Below, piece after piece: positions 51,900 through 62,048 of a stretch of 64,000 nucleotides of DNA. The translations under genes were made by a program, and so were the position numbers. Source of the stretch: Blastocrithidia nonstop (taxonomy: Eukaryota; Euglenozoa; Kinetoplastea; Trypanosomatida; Trypanosomatidae); the NCBI GenBank assembly GCA_028554745.1, contig JAQOTN010000016.1, forward strand, positions 124,001-188,000, in the 5' to 3' direction. Numbering within the stretch: the stretch's first letter is position 1; each line of letters opens with the position of its first letter. The notes below the pieces were generated by a model. It saw nothing but the letters and a program-made list of their open reading frames with translations. It had not been told where the DNA came from and made no database searches.

Positions 51900-52330
51900 T
51901 ACTGTTAATTTAACGGCTGAAGATATATTCGGAGTAAAGCTAAACAAAAGAAAAAGGAGCACAAAGCTGTAAAGAAAGTAGTAAAATTGCGTTCACATGC
52001 TTATGAGCATCAAACTGTACAAAACAACAAATTCTATATATGATAGCTGTAGCAAACCTTGCACATGTGCTTAATGATGTGTTTAAGGCAGTTTATCGAG
52101 TTCTTACTAAAAAATATCTACGCTACGAATTCGGTCTTGAGCATGGTTAACAAACTGTAGCATAAATTTGAACAGCAATATTACAACAGCTTGCTTCAAT
52201 AATAGATAATACTGCTGATAATGCATTTGCGTTAATAACACTGAAACATAATATGTTTTAACTCCAATATTATAACTGTATACATTGATAAGTTTGAAAG
52301 TTTACCGCATATAACTGTAAAGCGTATTTT
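51900..52330 (+). pseudogene. Possible reverse-transcriptase fragment
   Basis: A plus-strand frame reads 'YRVLTKKYLRYEFGLEHGEQ', then 'TVAEIWTAILQQLASIIDNT' and 'NAFALITLKHNMFELQYYN', resembling the region around the first palm motif of reverse transcriptases (hydrophobic-x-LDIxNxF). Catalytic Asp is not evident (Lys at that place). It is in a different frame from the YR just downstream and is probably a remnant of another element. Confidence 0.35.
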
Positions 52331-52502
52331 TAAAATAAATGCCTCGTTCGCATAACTGTGATTAAACTGGTAAAATAGTACATTTCATGTAGACTAACGT
52401 GAATTGTACAATAGGCAAAAATAATTTTATATTCTAAGTAAATTTTTAGCTAAAAAAAAAAATTAAAAAAATACTGCTTGTTTATGTACAGTTAATATTA
52501 GT

Positions 52503-53734
52503 AGCGACGTTAAATTAAATAGACTCAACATTACCTGCCAGTAGTTAATTGACGATGCTTACTAGGAAGTAAATTTTCATAGAAGAAAAATAAGTTCAAG
52601 TTATCATCGTCTGTAAAGCGAATTGGATGCATAAAAAGATGTGTCACTACACACAATACCACTCTTACATTTAAACGGCTGAGGTAGACGTCCAGGGGGT
52701 CACGTCTGCCCACGAACATGATATGTCTATAGCGGAAAGCCTCCACACGTCACACAAATGGCGTGAAACACAATTACATCACAAACACGTCAGCAACATC
52801 TGCGCTGAATCAATGAAATACGTGCAATGCCGGACGACTTACTCAATGTGTCGTTCCCAACAGCATTGCTAGAGTTGGTGCGCAGAATGGCTGTGGCACG
52901 CAAATGAAAGTGGTCAACACTTAACAAGATCTATGCTAACATCAAGGCAGCACTACCAAACCTGCCAATGTACACTAATCAACTGCAGCCCATAAAGCTG
53001 GACTAACACCCATAATGAAGGGCAGGAATGGCAACTGCACTACGTTATAACAGGTAAACACCCACAACAACATTTGCACCTGTGACACTGCAATAGGTAA
53101 TGGCAGCAACAAAGAAATTAGGGTACCACACAGAAGCTGCTTTGTACCTCACCATAATGTGAGCGTTTGCCGCGCGTCCAGGTGACATAATGAACCTGGC
53201 ATTGAGAGATATAATACTGGGTGCAGTGAATACAGATGGCACAGTGCCTGTGTCACTGACAATTCGAAGAGGCAAAGGAGCACGTTTTCGTGGCCCGTAT
53301 CAACTGAGGGTCGCTCCTGACAAAACAAGATGCCTCCACATTGCACGCACTCATGTGCCGTAAAACACCACATCAATACCTGTTTAGCGATGCCACGTCA
53401 GTCAAGAATGCAGTGCGACACGCACTACGTCAACAGAATCCACTATCAGCACTGCCATAGCTGCGTAAAGGAGCAGCACTACACATGGCTGCCATGAAAG
53501 TACCTCAATCACAAATAATGCTAATAACGTGTCATACACGCCTAAAAACATTACACAGATATCTGGATTATGGCCACCAGCTAACAACGGAGGGCGCAAC
53601 ATAGCGCAGGACAACGCAGGTCATGTCCTCTTCCTTCTCAACTACACGAATTAGGACGCAAGGCACCAGACGCCACCAATTTAGGTGTCAATGAAGTAGA
53701 ATTGTACAACTTGATAAGGCAAATGAACATCTAA
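52503..53734 (+). pseudogene. Retroelement A: tyrosine recombinase region, frameshifted
   Basis: Reads as a tyrosine recombinase: core-binding part ('MPDDLLNVSFPTALLELVRR', 'WSTLNKIYANIKAALPNLPM'), box I Arg in 'AARPGDIMNLALRDI', beta-hairpin 'VSLTIRRGKGARF', box II 'LRKGAALHMAAMKVPQ', then 'THTRLKTLHRYLDYG' with the HxxR-like region and nucleophile Tyr. Host recoding applies: TGA=Trp in 'ARKWKWSTL' and 'TIMWAFAARP', TAA/TAG=Glu. Compared with copy B, one extra base near 53,307 shifts the frame, and a further shift is needed before the C-terminal 'NEVELYNLIRQMNI' and TAA. So it is a decayed copy. YR followed by RT-RNase H is the order of kinetoplastid VIPER/TATE-like elements. Confidence 0.8.
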
Positions 53735-55410
53735 TCACCCATCACACTGCCACACCCATCCGTTTGACCCCTTCATCTAAAAGAGGTCACGTTGTTAAAC
53801 ATGGAGGCAGTAAAGAGTTTGCCTACAAATAATTTGTCTACACATTAGTTTCTACTATCTATTTTGCTGTGGTTATAGCCGTTTTTATTTTTTTTTCACT
53901 TGTTACCTCTCGCACCATCAAGAAGACACAGTTGTCTCTTGATGACATACACAAAGCGGTGGAGATGCACAAGTTTGAGCGCTGTAACGCTCACATCACA
54001 CAGCCCTTTCCCTCTAGGCGTTCATGGAGTAAATGTTTTTGCAGTTAATGAGATGAAAGGACGACGCAGGTTGATCACCTAGCCTCATCTCAATAAAGTT
54101 ATTAATAAAGAATGACTGCCACATCTCACTTACCCATCACGCTTTGCACGACGACATCAGCTGCGTTATGCACGTTACATGTTACAAATAGATTTCTGTG
54201 CATATTATGATAGTATAACACTGCCATAAGAGACATACGCAACTGTTTTGTATTCCGTGCAAATGACGGCTATTACCGGTTGAAGACACTACCTACAGGA
54301 GCACGATGAAGTGTAGCCGTTGCACAAGCAATCACAAATGTCATTGTGGACATTAACACACCCGTAGTAATAACAACAATGATAGACAACATAATGATTG
54401 CTGCAGAGTAAGGGCAAGAATACAATTTCGTCTATGCTGTGCGCACCATTTTGTAACGCATACGTTGTGTAAATTTGCTCACATAACCTAACAGAGAAGA
54501 GCTATTGGCAAAGAGTGATGATTAATTATTGTAGATAGCGTGTGACAATACTGTGTTTTTAGGAGAGGAGTATGCATGAAATGGTGCAGAGAGAGTAGTG
54601 CGCAACAGTACACAGACTGTTGCCAAATTAACCTTAGCACTACGTGCACAACGTTTTACGTGTCGTACATTTGCATCTTTAGTTTCACTCATCTGTTATG
54701 CAGTGCACACCACACAACTCAACCATGCAAAGTTATTTACTTTGTTACGTGCATATCGTGCAGTGTGTACAGGCTGGTAGATGTGCATCAAAACTAAGAT
54801 GCAGAGAAATGTAGAGATGTCGGTGATCGTGCCCTCAGTGCGTAATGCACTTGATGAGATTTTTGCACAGTTAATTGAAAACAAGTGTTGACACATAGCA
54901 GATTATGTAGTGTACACAAACAAGAATGACGACTATGATGTTATCATATATACCAATGCATCAAAGAGTGGTTGAGGTGCAATAGCAAAGTGGCGTAATG
55001 ATGCAACACGCACTTATCAACAATGATGAATGCATGATTTACAATGCACTAATACTCCACAAGGTGAAGGTATTACGTATTACTTTATAGCACAACACTC
55101 AGCACACGCAGAGCCACGAGCAATCATGGTGCTGTTACAGTATTTAACTCACAGGTATTTACAGTACGCATCAATATCAATGAAGATTGCAATCGTGACG
55201 GATCATTTTCCAATTGTGTTAGCACAACGGAAAGAAAATGGTTATAGTGGCATCGGTAGAGGTTATGCACTGAATAAGTTGTATGAGCTCACTAACAATC
55301 TCATGTTTAACATCAAAATCAATGTTGTATTCTTCTACGTAGCTGGTGAACCGAATCCTGCTGATGCGCTATCACGTAACTTTGGTGCAAACATAACAAA
55401 TCTTTTTTAA
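53735..55410 (+). pseudogene. Retroelement A: reverse transcriptase and RNase H
   Basis: The RT part reads 'LGVHGVNVFAVNEMKGRRRL' and 'EPHLNKVINKEW', then 'QIDFCAYYDSITLPEE' (motif A with Asp), 'RNCFVFRANDGYYRLKTLPT' and 'GARWSVAVAQ', then 'TTMIDNIMIAAEE' at the YxDD position. RNase H follows: 'VIIYTNASKSGWGAIAKW', 'HAEPRAIMVLLQYL', 'MKIAIVTDHFPIVLAQRKEN', and 'GEPNPADALSRNFG'. This is the DIRS/VIPER-type pattern. Two frame changes (near 54,005 and 54,235) interrupt the RT; RNase H is continuous to TAA. Asn replaces the second Asp of the YxDD motif and the first Asp of the RNase H 'TDAS' motif, so activity is unlikely unless the family uses Asn. The end 'NFGANITNLF' is shorter than in the second copy. 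Confidence 0.8.
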
Positions 55411-55510
55411 GTGTAATTCTTTAGATAATTTTGCTCAGAGCTAGTTATAAAGAAATACACCAAACAACTAATGGGACTGTGGGGCTGCTATTGGCCTAAC
55501 CAGAGTAATT
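55411..55510 (+). repeat. Retroelement A 3' non-coding region
   Basis: Matches 61,217-61,320 in order ('AGTGTAATTCTTTAGATAA', 'AACAACTAATGGGACTGTGG', 'GGCTGCTATTGGCCTAACCA') but lacks a ~70-bp AT segment that the other copies carry before 'TTTCATCATATAACAATTTG'. Confidence 0.75.
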
Positions 55511-55846
55511 TTTCATCATATAACAATTTGCTTGTTCTTGTTTCCCTTTTAATTTGTTTATAGTTTAGCGACAAAGCATATGATGATGAGCAAAAAAAAA
55601 CACTAAGTAGTTTTTATTTAATTGTTTACGTTATCTATAATTGAATTGTTTTACTGACGTTACTACGTCCAATACCTTCAAGTTAACAATGTTCAAAAAA
55701 TAATAAGTAGTACAGGCGGTGCAAATATATAAATTTGAGATATATGATCCACACAAAGTATATTAGCCACTACCTGCTAATGTATACGATGTTAACATTT
55801 TTGCGGTGTCGGAATTGAAGGGACGCAGACGCATGATTATAGAACC
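55511..55846 (+). repeat. Large inverted repeat, left arm
   Basis: About 335 bp that recurs as reverse complement at 56,035-56,367, with 188 bp between. It starts with the element 3'-end block 'TTTCATCATATAACAATTTG' and ends with 'GGGACGCAGACGCATGATTA'. Arms are near identical except at the outer 30 bp. Confidence 0.95.
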
Positions 55847-56034
55847 ATTATTGGACATTGTAAAAATATAATAAAGTTGAATTCGATGATTTACTTTGAC
55901 TTTGGTTAACTATTAAACTATGCATTAAAGCTAAACTATATCTTTACAATATTTTAATAATGTGTCTACGTGCCAGACGGTCTGGGTATGCCAATTTGGG
56001 CAACGTCTATTTACTTATAACAGCGTTTAGTAAT

Positions 56035-56367
56035 GGTTTTATAATCATGCGTCTGCGTCCCTTCAATTCCGACACCGCAAAAATGTTAACATCGTATACA
56101 TTAGCAGGTAGTGGCTAATATACTTTGTGTGGATCATATATCTCAAATTTATATATTTGCACCGCCTGTACTACTTATTATTTTTTGAACATTGTTAACT
56201 TGAAGGTATTGGACGTAGTAACGTCAGTAAAACAATTCAATTATAGATAACGTAAACAATTAAATAAAAACTACTTAGTGTTTTTTTTTGCTCATCATCA
56301 TATGCTTTGTCGCTAAACTATAAAGTAAAAGATGGAAAAGAGAACAAGCAAATTGTTATATGATGAA
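56035..56367 (-). repeat. Large inverted repeat, right arm
   Basis: Reverse complement of the left arm. Beyond it, on the minus strand, lies the fuller version of the element 3' region (56,368-56,480) including the AT segment missing at 55,500, so the palindrome is two element 3' ends meeting tail to tail. Confidence 0.95.
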
Positions 56368-56837
56368 ATTGTGATTGCATTAATTTCATCTCACATTTGC
56401 ATGTTATTAAATAATTTATTATTTATAATTATAATTATATAGTTTCCTGTGGTCAGGCCAATAGCAGCCCCTAGTCGAGACATCAGTGTCTCTAACTATG
56501 GGTGCTGAGGCAAATGAACTACTTGGTAATAGGGGGAGGGGAGAGACGGAAAATTGTAAAAAAATATATAACTTAAGTAGATGTTATAATTGACATCTCT
56601 GTTTCCTTGTTAAAACATGTTTATCAAATCTCAGAACGTTATGTTGTCAATATATTTGTTTATTGACTTTAAAAATATTATTTCTAGTACATATATGACA
56701 AAACAATTGAGTAGTAAAACTTGTTACTCATTACTTCCTGTAATAATATATATATATTAACTGTATTAGAATATATATTTACTCTCTAAATCATCAATAT
56801 TATTTGCATAACGTGGGGAGGGTGGATGGTTCAAAAA
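56368..56837. other. Element 3'-end sequence then AT-rich filler
   Basis: 56,368-56,480 is the inverted copy of the 3'-end block found at 61,280-61,400. It is followed by a small perfect hairpin 'GAGACATCAGTGTCTC' (56,479-56,494) and about 300 bp of AT-rich sequence with G-runs; no gene. Confidence 0.6.
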
Positions 56838-57008
56838 AATAAGTTTGTTTGAATGTATTTAATCTAAATGTCAATAATAATCTACTTACTTTCAGTGTTA
56901 AACAAGTTAAATTGATATAGTAGAATGAATAAATTATGATAAAGTAATAATCAAGCTATCAGTAAACAGCATAACATAATACACGTAGCAAATATAATGC
57001 AAATCAAA
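56838..57008 (-). repeat. Direct repeat flanking element B, distal copy
   Basis: About 170 bp nearly identical and in the same orientation as 60,484-60,655 ('AATAAGTTTGTTTGAATGTA' to 'AATACACGTAGCAAA'). It lies 20 bp beyond the truncated YR frame, so the pair brackets element B like short terminal repeats. Confidence 0.9.
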
Positions 57009-57028
57009 ATATTGAAGAAATTAAATAT

Positions 57029-60000
57029 TTAAATATGACCCGTCATCAGCACTATTTGCGACTGTGGCACTTTCATTGCAGCCATGTATAGTGCTGCTCC
57101 TTTACGCAGCGATGGCAGGGCAGGGAGTGGATTCTGTTGACGTAGTGCGTAACGCACCGCATTCTTGACTGACGTGGCATCGCTAAACAGGTATTGATGT
57201 GGTGTTTTACGGCACATGAGTGCGTGCAGTGTGGAGGCATCTTGTCTTGTCATAAGCGACCCCAGTTGATATGGGCAGCGAAATCGTGCTCCTTTGCCTC
57301 TTCGAATTGTCAGTGACACAGGCACTGTGCCATCTGTATTCACTGCACCCAGTATTATATCTCTCAATGCCAGGTTCATTATGTCACCTGGACGCGCGGC
57401 AAACGCTCACATTATGGTGAGGTACAAAGCAGCTTCTGTGTGGTACCCTAATTTCTTTGTTGCTGCCATTACCTATTGCAGTGTCACAGGTGCAAATGTT
57501 GTTGTGGGTGTATATCTGTTATATCGTAGTGCAGTTGCCATTCCTACTCTTCATTATGGGTGTTAGTCCAGCTTTATGGGCTGCAGTTGATTAGTGTACA
57601 TTGGCAGGTTTGGTAGTGCTGCCTTGATGTTAGCATAGATCTTGTTAAGTGTTGACCACTTTCATTTGCGTGCCACAGCCATTCTGCGCACCAACTCTAG
57701 CAATGCTGTTGGGAACGACACATTGAGTAAGTCGTCCGGCATTGCACGTATTTCATTGATTCAGCGCAGATGTTGCTGACGTGTTTGTGATGTAATTGTG
57801 TTTCACGCCATTTGTGTGACGTGTGGAGGCTTTCCGCTATAGACATATCATGTTCGTGGGCAGACGTGACACCCAGGACGTCTACCCCAGACGTTTAAAT
57901 GCAACCGTGGTGCTGTGTATAGTGCATGCTCCTTCTCACAATCTACCCCGTTTGCTACATTGTTCTGAGCGCATTACTCAAGAATTAGTGGATTAGCTGA
58001 GTCAATTAATGTCGGTTTTATAGCATTTCTTTTGACATTATTATTTGTATCATTAATAATAACTTTTAAACCATTACTCTTTACACTTTACTGATCCGTG
58101 TTAAGTCTATTACCACATCTTTCTTTACAATCATATTACACACTTAACACATCTTTAACATACAAACCGACAACACATAGATTAGGCTGTGTAGACAATG
58201 TGTAATGTACAGAATATGCACCAATATTTGTGATATTACCTCGAAATGCAGCACCTAATGCAAATGTATAATTGCATTTATCAAGTTTTTGTGGAAGTTC
58301 TATTTGACCATTGCTTTGTACAAACACTATCTACTCATTCAACGCATTTTGTGTAAGTGGTAACAGTGTTTCCTTCCCATTTATATTATCATTACAAAGA
58401 GCAGCTAATGGCTGTCCTAGTGCAACGAGTGTCTCTACCACATCTTGTCGCCCATGCGTATAACCACATAAACGACGACGCTTGTACAATTATGATAGAG
58501 TTAAACTGCGATGTACACCATCACGTACAGAGGCTAAGGCTGATGCAGTGAGCATGTAGCACAAGTTGCAATTCGCTGCTTTCCTTTCACTTTGCTTTAC
58601 TTAACGTCACAACACTGCAATACGTTCGTCAAGTTAACTTTGCTTCTTATTTGTTTTAGGATGGCAGTGAGTTGTGTTATGCGATCGTTGCTTTGTTAGT
58701 TTCTTTGCTGGCTGTGCTCTCTATTTCTTAGTTGACGTGTTTAAATTACCGCCTTGTAACAATGTTGCTGGCGTCTGCTGAACTTATTACGTTTGTTAAT
58801 TATTAGAATTGTTAGAGGTATCATTAGTACATTTATGAGCTAAACAGTTAACCATGTTATATCTTTTATATAGTAAAGCATTACGTATCTTAATCAAGGC
58901 GTCTGCTTTATGCATTTTGCCCTTACTTATTTTGACAAGTAAAGGACGCAGACGTGATGGCAGCGTAAATACATCAGCAATTTTCACTTTTAGGTAGTCT
59001 GCAATGATGTGTGCTACCATGTACACACCACAATCATCACTGCCACGTTGCTGCCGTGGTGATGGTGCCGCTTCTAATTTCAGTGTGGGTCAAATCTTCT
59101 TGAACATTCGACGCTGATCATCGTGCACCAATTTTGACGGTGTTGAATCATGTATGGTCATTTTGATTGTTGACTTGTCATCACTTAATGTGAGGATCGA
59201 TGCAATCCAATGATGACGTAAAAATAGAGGGAAGTAGTGAGTGCATGAGGTTTTGCCTTGCGCAAAATTACCTCCTTCATATAGCTCTGTTGCAGAGCGA
59301 CGCAAAAAAGGGAAAGCACGAAAGTAGAATCTATTTAGTGCAGATTTATTTTAGTTATTATTTTAAGCATTGTTTACTGTGCTTTAATTTATTTTTATGT
59401 TATTCTGTAACTGCTGAATTTGTTGTAGAGGGTTCGACTGCAAAGGTAGTTATTGTTGTTGATTATCATACTATTCATCATAGCCACCACCATTGTACTT
59501 ACTTCGACCATTGCGATTACGATTGTAGTTGTTAGTATTGTAATAATTGTTGCGCCGTGGCTTTCATTGTGATGTTGCTTGTGCTGAACGTAATTTAGCA
59601 ACTTCATTCTTAAGCGATGCTAATTACTTTAACACTTTTGTAAACTCCGTTTCAGCTGGAGTAACATCTGTCACACCAGTTTGACTTCCTTGTGCATCAT
59701 AGACTAGCAAGTATACTCCTCCGAGCAACTGTTCTTCTTTACCGTTGTAGTATTGTTGACAAACAGAGTGTGCATTAACCGTGATAGTACTTTCTGCACT
59801 CTTTGCAACAACATCACTTACTGCTGTTAACAATTTCTCAATAAGCAACCTTAGCTAAGCAATAGCAGGAGGGAGCAAGGGAGTTGACAAGTGCTTGATC
59901 GTGTGACCATATCTCTGCTTGTGTAGTTATGGCATCTTTTTCATCACTTTCCAATTGTGTAATTGAATTGTGTTTGATGGCGTTTATTACAATAACATCT

Positions 60001-60412
60001 TCATCAGAATAAAAATATCCTACTCGAACTCCTAATAATCTTTTGCAAACAAGGCATACTTACCAAGCAATGCTGCAAAGGGTGAAATAGAGTGTGATTT
60101 AACCGACTCAATATAACGTTTTCTCATATCATCAACAAATTTTACTCTGTCTGCAAAGGCTGCATCATATAATGCAAATGCATCTTCTGCAAGGCGTTCT
60201 TCTCGTCGCCATGGATAAATATCAAGCTAATCCTTGACAACAATTTGTTGTGGTCCATCATCTGATGACTTAGATGATGCGTTGGTGGTTGTAGCAATAG
60301 TTGAAGCACGAATCAACCGCTCGCACTCTGCAACAGAAAATTTTCCTTCCTGCAACAATTCTAATGTTCTAACTACTCCAGCAGATTTCATATCGTCTGT
60401 ATTATTTGACAT
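57029..60412 (-). CDS. Retroelement B polyprotein: Gag-like, Ulp1 (C48) protease, tyrosine recombinase (truncated)
   Basis: A single frame of 1127 codons with TAA/TAG=Glu and TGA=Trp. N-terminus 'MSNNTDDMKSAGVVRTLELL' starts a Gag-like region, then an Asn/Arg/Gly-rich stretch ('NNYNRNRNGRSKYNGGGY'). Residues about 390-480 form a Ulp1/SENP-type cysteine protease: H401 in 'HHWIASILTL', D422 in 'IHDSTPS', Q455 and C461 in 'QQRGSDDCGVYMVAHI', the His-Asp-Gln-Cys order and spacing of peptidase C48. An unassigned domain ('NYTFALGAAFRGNITNIGAY') precedes the YR, homologous to copy A ('GRRPGCHVCPRT', 'AARPGDIMNL', 'SLRKGAALYMAAMKVPQSQI'). The YR breaks off at 'VLMTGHI', losing the HxxR/Tyr end, so recombinase activity is lost although the rest is open. 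Confidence 0.82.
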
Positions 60413-60483
60413 TTTGATAAGGCTCTTATATTCTTATTTAAAATTCTTAAATAAAGAGAATTTTTTCAAACTTTTATTTTGTA

Positions 60484-60655
60484 AAAATAAGTTTGTTTGA
60501 ATGTATTTAATCTAAATGTCAATAACAATCTACTTACTTTCAGTGTTAAACAAATTAAATTGATATAGTAGAATGAATAAATTATGATAAAGTAATAATC
60601 AAGTTATCAGTAAACAGCATAACATAATACACGTAGCAAAGATAATGCGAATCAA
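60484..60655 (-). repeat. Direct repeat flanking element B, proximal (5') copy
   Basis: Partner of 56,838-57,008, located about 70-240 bp upstream of the Gag ATG on the minus strand. Only scattered substitutions distinguish the two. Confidence 0.9.
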
Positions 60656-60728
60656 AGATGTTAGAGAGAGGAATATTTACATGGCTAATTATATTGCGAC
60701 ACGCCACAACCCTGTTCGGCATGACTTA

Positions 60729-61289
60729 GCAAAGTGGCGTAATGGAGCAACACGCACCTATCAACAAAGATGAATACATGACTTACAATGCACTAATACT
60801 CCACAAGGTGAAGGTATTACGTATTATTTTATAGCACAACACTCAGCACACGCAGAGCCACGAGCAATCATGGTGCTGTTACAGTATTTAACTCACACGT
60901 ACTTACAGTACGCATCAACACCAATGAAGATTGCAGTAGTAACGGATCACTTTCCTATTGTGTTAGCACAACGGAAAGAAAATGGTTATAGTGGCATCGG
61001 TAGAGGTTATGCACTGAATAAGTTGTATGAGCTCACTAACAATCTCATGTTTAACAACGAAATCAATATTGTATTCTTCTACGTAGCTGGTGAACCGAAT
61101 CCTGCTGATGCGCTATCACGTAACTTTGGTGCAAACATAACAAACTAGACTGTGGAAGATGATCCGGATGACATTGGTGTGCCGCTGCTGCGTCAGTGCT
61201 GTTCGTGACTTTCTGTTACAAAAAATAAGTGTAATTCTTTAGATAACTCTGCTCTGAATTAGTTATAGAGAAAAACACTAAACAACTAA
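60729..61289 (+). pseudogene. Second RNase H fragment of the retroelement
   Basis: Plus-strand copy of the RNase H C-terminal part: 'AKWRNGATRTYQQRWIHDLQ', 'MKIAVVTDHFPIVLAQRKEN', 'GEPNPADALSRNFGANITN'. It is truncated at its 5' end just after the 60,484-60,655 repeat. It continues past the point where copy A ends, adding an acidic tail 'TVEDDPDDIGVPLLRQ', which suggests the true C-terminus of the family. In-frame TGA is Trp in 'QRWIHD'. Confidence 0.8.
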
Positions 61290-61460
61290 TGGCACTGTGG
61301 GGCTGATATTAGCCTAACCACAGGAAACTAAATAATTATAAGTATAAATAATAAATTATTTAATAACATGTAAATGTGAGATGAAATGAATGCAATCACA
61401 ATTTCATCATATAACAATTTGCTTGTTCTCTTTTCCATCTTTTACTTCTATAGTTTAGCG
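61217..61460 (+). repeat. Retroelement 3' end, fullest plus-strand copy
   Basis: Contains, in order, the blocks seen in degraded form at 50,030-50,170, 55,411-55,560 and (inverted) 56,330-56,480, including 'AAACAACTAATGGCACTGTG', the AT segment and 'ATTTCATCATATAACAATTT', ending near 'TATAGTTTAGCGA'. Confidence 0.8.
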
Positions 61461-62048
61461 ATAATATTGTTAAATCATTTAATTTTATTGACACATTTAA
61501 GTAGTAAGTTGCAAAATGTAATGTTATATACCACATAATTTACAATAATTTTTCGATGTCATTTCGATGCTGTCTTAATTTCTTTTTTAACGTGCTTTCT
61601 TATCTTTCATTTGTCCTAAATTATTAATATTAACAACCTTTAAAAAACTATCATAAAAGTCTAACAGTCACATATCAATTAAAGCTAGTTATTTATTCCA
61701 AAAAGCAAATTTTTGCATTTTTTAAAAATTTATTCTAAACTTTTAAAGTGAAAAACAACAAGTTCTTTTAAATTTAAATTATTGTTTCAAGTCTAAATAT
61801 TTTCAAACGTTTTTTATTTTTATAGTCATCGGTAAAATAATCATTTATTTTCATTTCACTTTGACGAAAAATATTTTTTATTTTTCAATTAAGGAAAATT
61901 ATAAAAAAATTAACATTAATTTTAGTTTTTCCCTAGAGTTAAAGATAGAAATAATATTTTAAAAAATTTTTAAGGTGACTTTATTTCACATAATATAACA
62001 AGATTGATTTGTAATCGTTAAATTTTTTTTTTTTGCTTGAAAGTAGAA
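61461..62048. other. AT-rich spacer before the adenylate cyclase
   Basis: About 0.6 kb with no coding motif. The last 30 bases hold the polypyrimidine-AG signal listed separately. Confidence 0.55.
62023..62043 (+). promoter_or_regulatory. Polypyrimidine tract and AG acceptor of the adenylate cyclase
   Basis: Twelve consecutive T (62,023-62,034), then GCTTGAAAG with AG at 62,042-62,043, five bases before the ATG. Fits a trypanosomatid spliced-leader acceptor with a very short 5' UTR. Confidence 0.6.

Larger units (their letters stand above)
48999..52502. other. AT-rich region with decayed insertions; presumed start of the strand-switch region
   Basis: 3.5 kb between the last minus-strand gene and the retroelement cluster. 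Apart from a terminal-repeat remnant (50,030-50,170) and two plus-strand protein-like stretches listed separately, I see no intact gene. Genes to the left point left and the next host gene to the right points right, so a divergent transcription start region is inferred here or within the retroelement cluster. Confidence 0.5.

Noticed and set aside
52531-52746. Minus-strand frame opposite the recombinase start
   Set aside because: The plus strand is continuous with the YR, and homology with copy B supports plus-strand coding.
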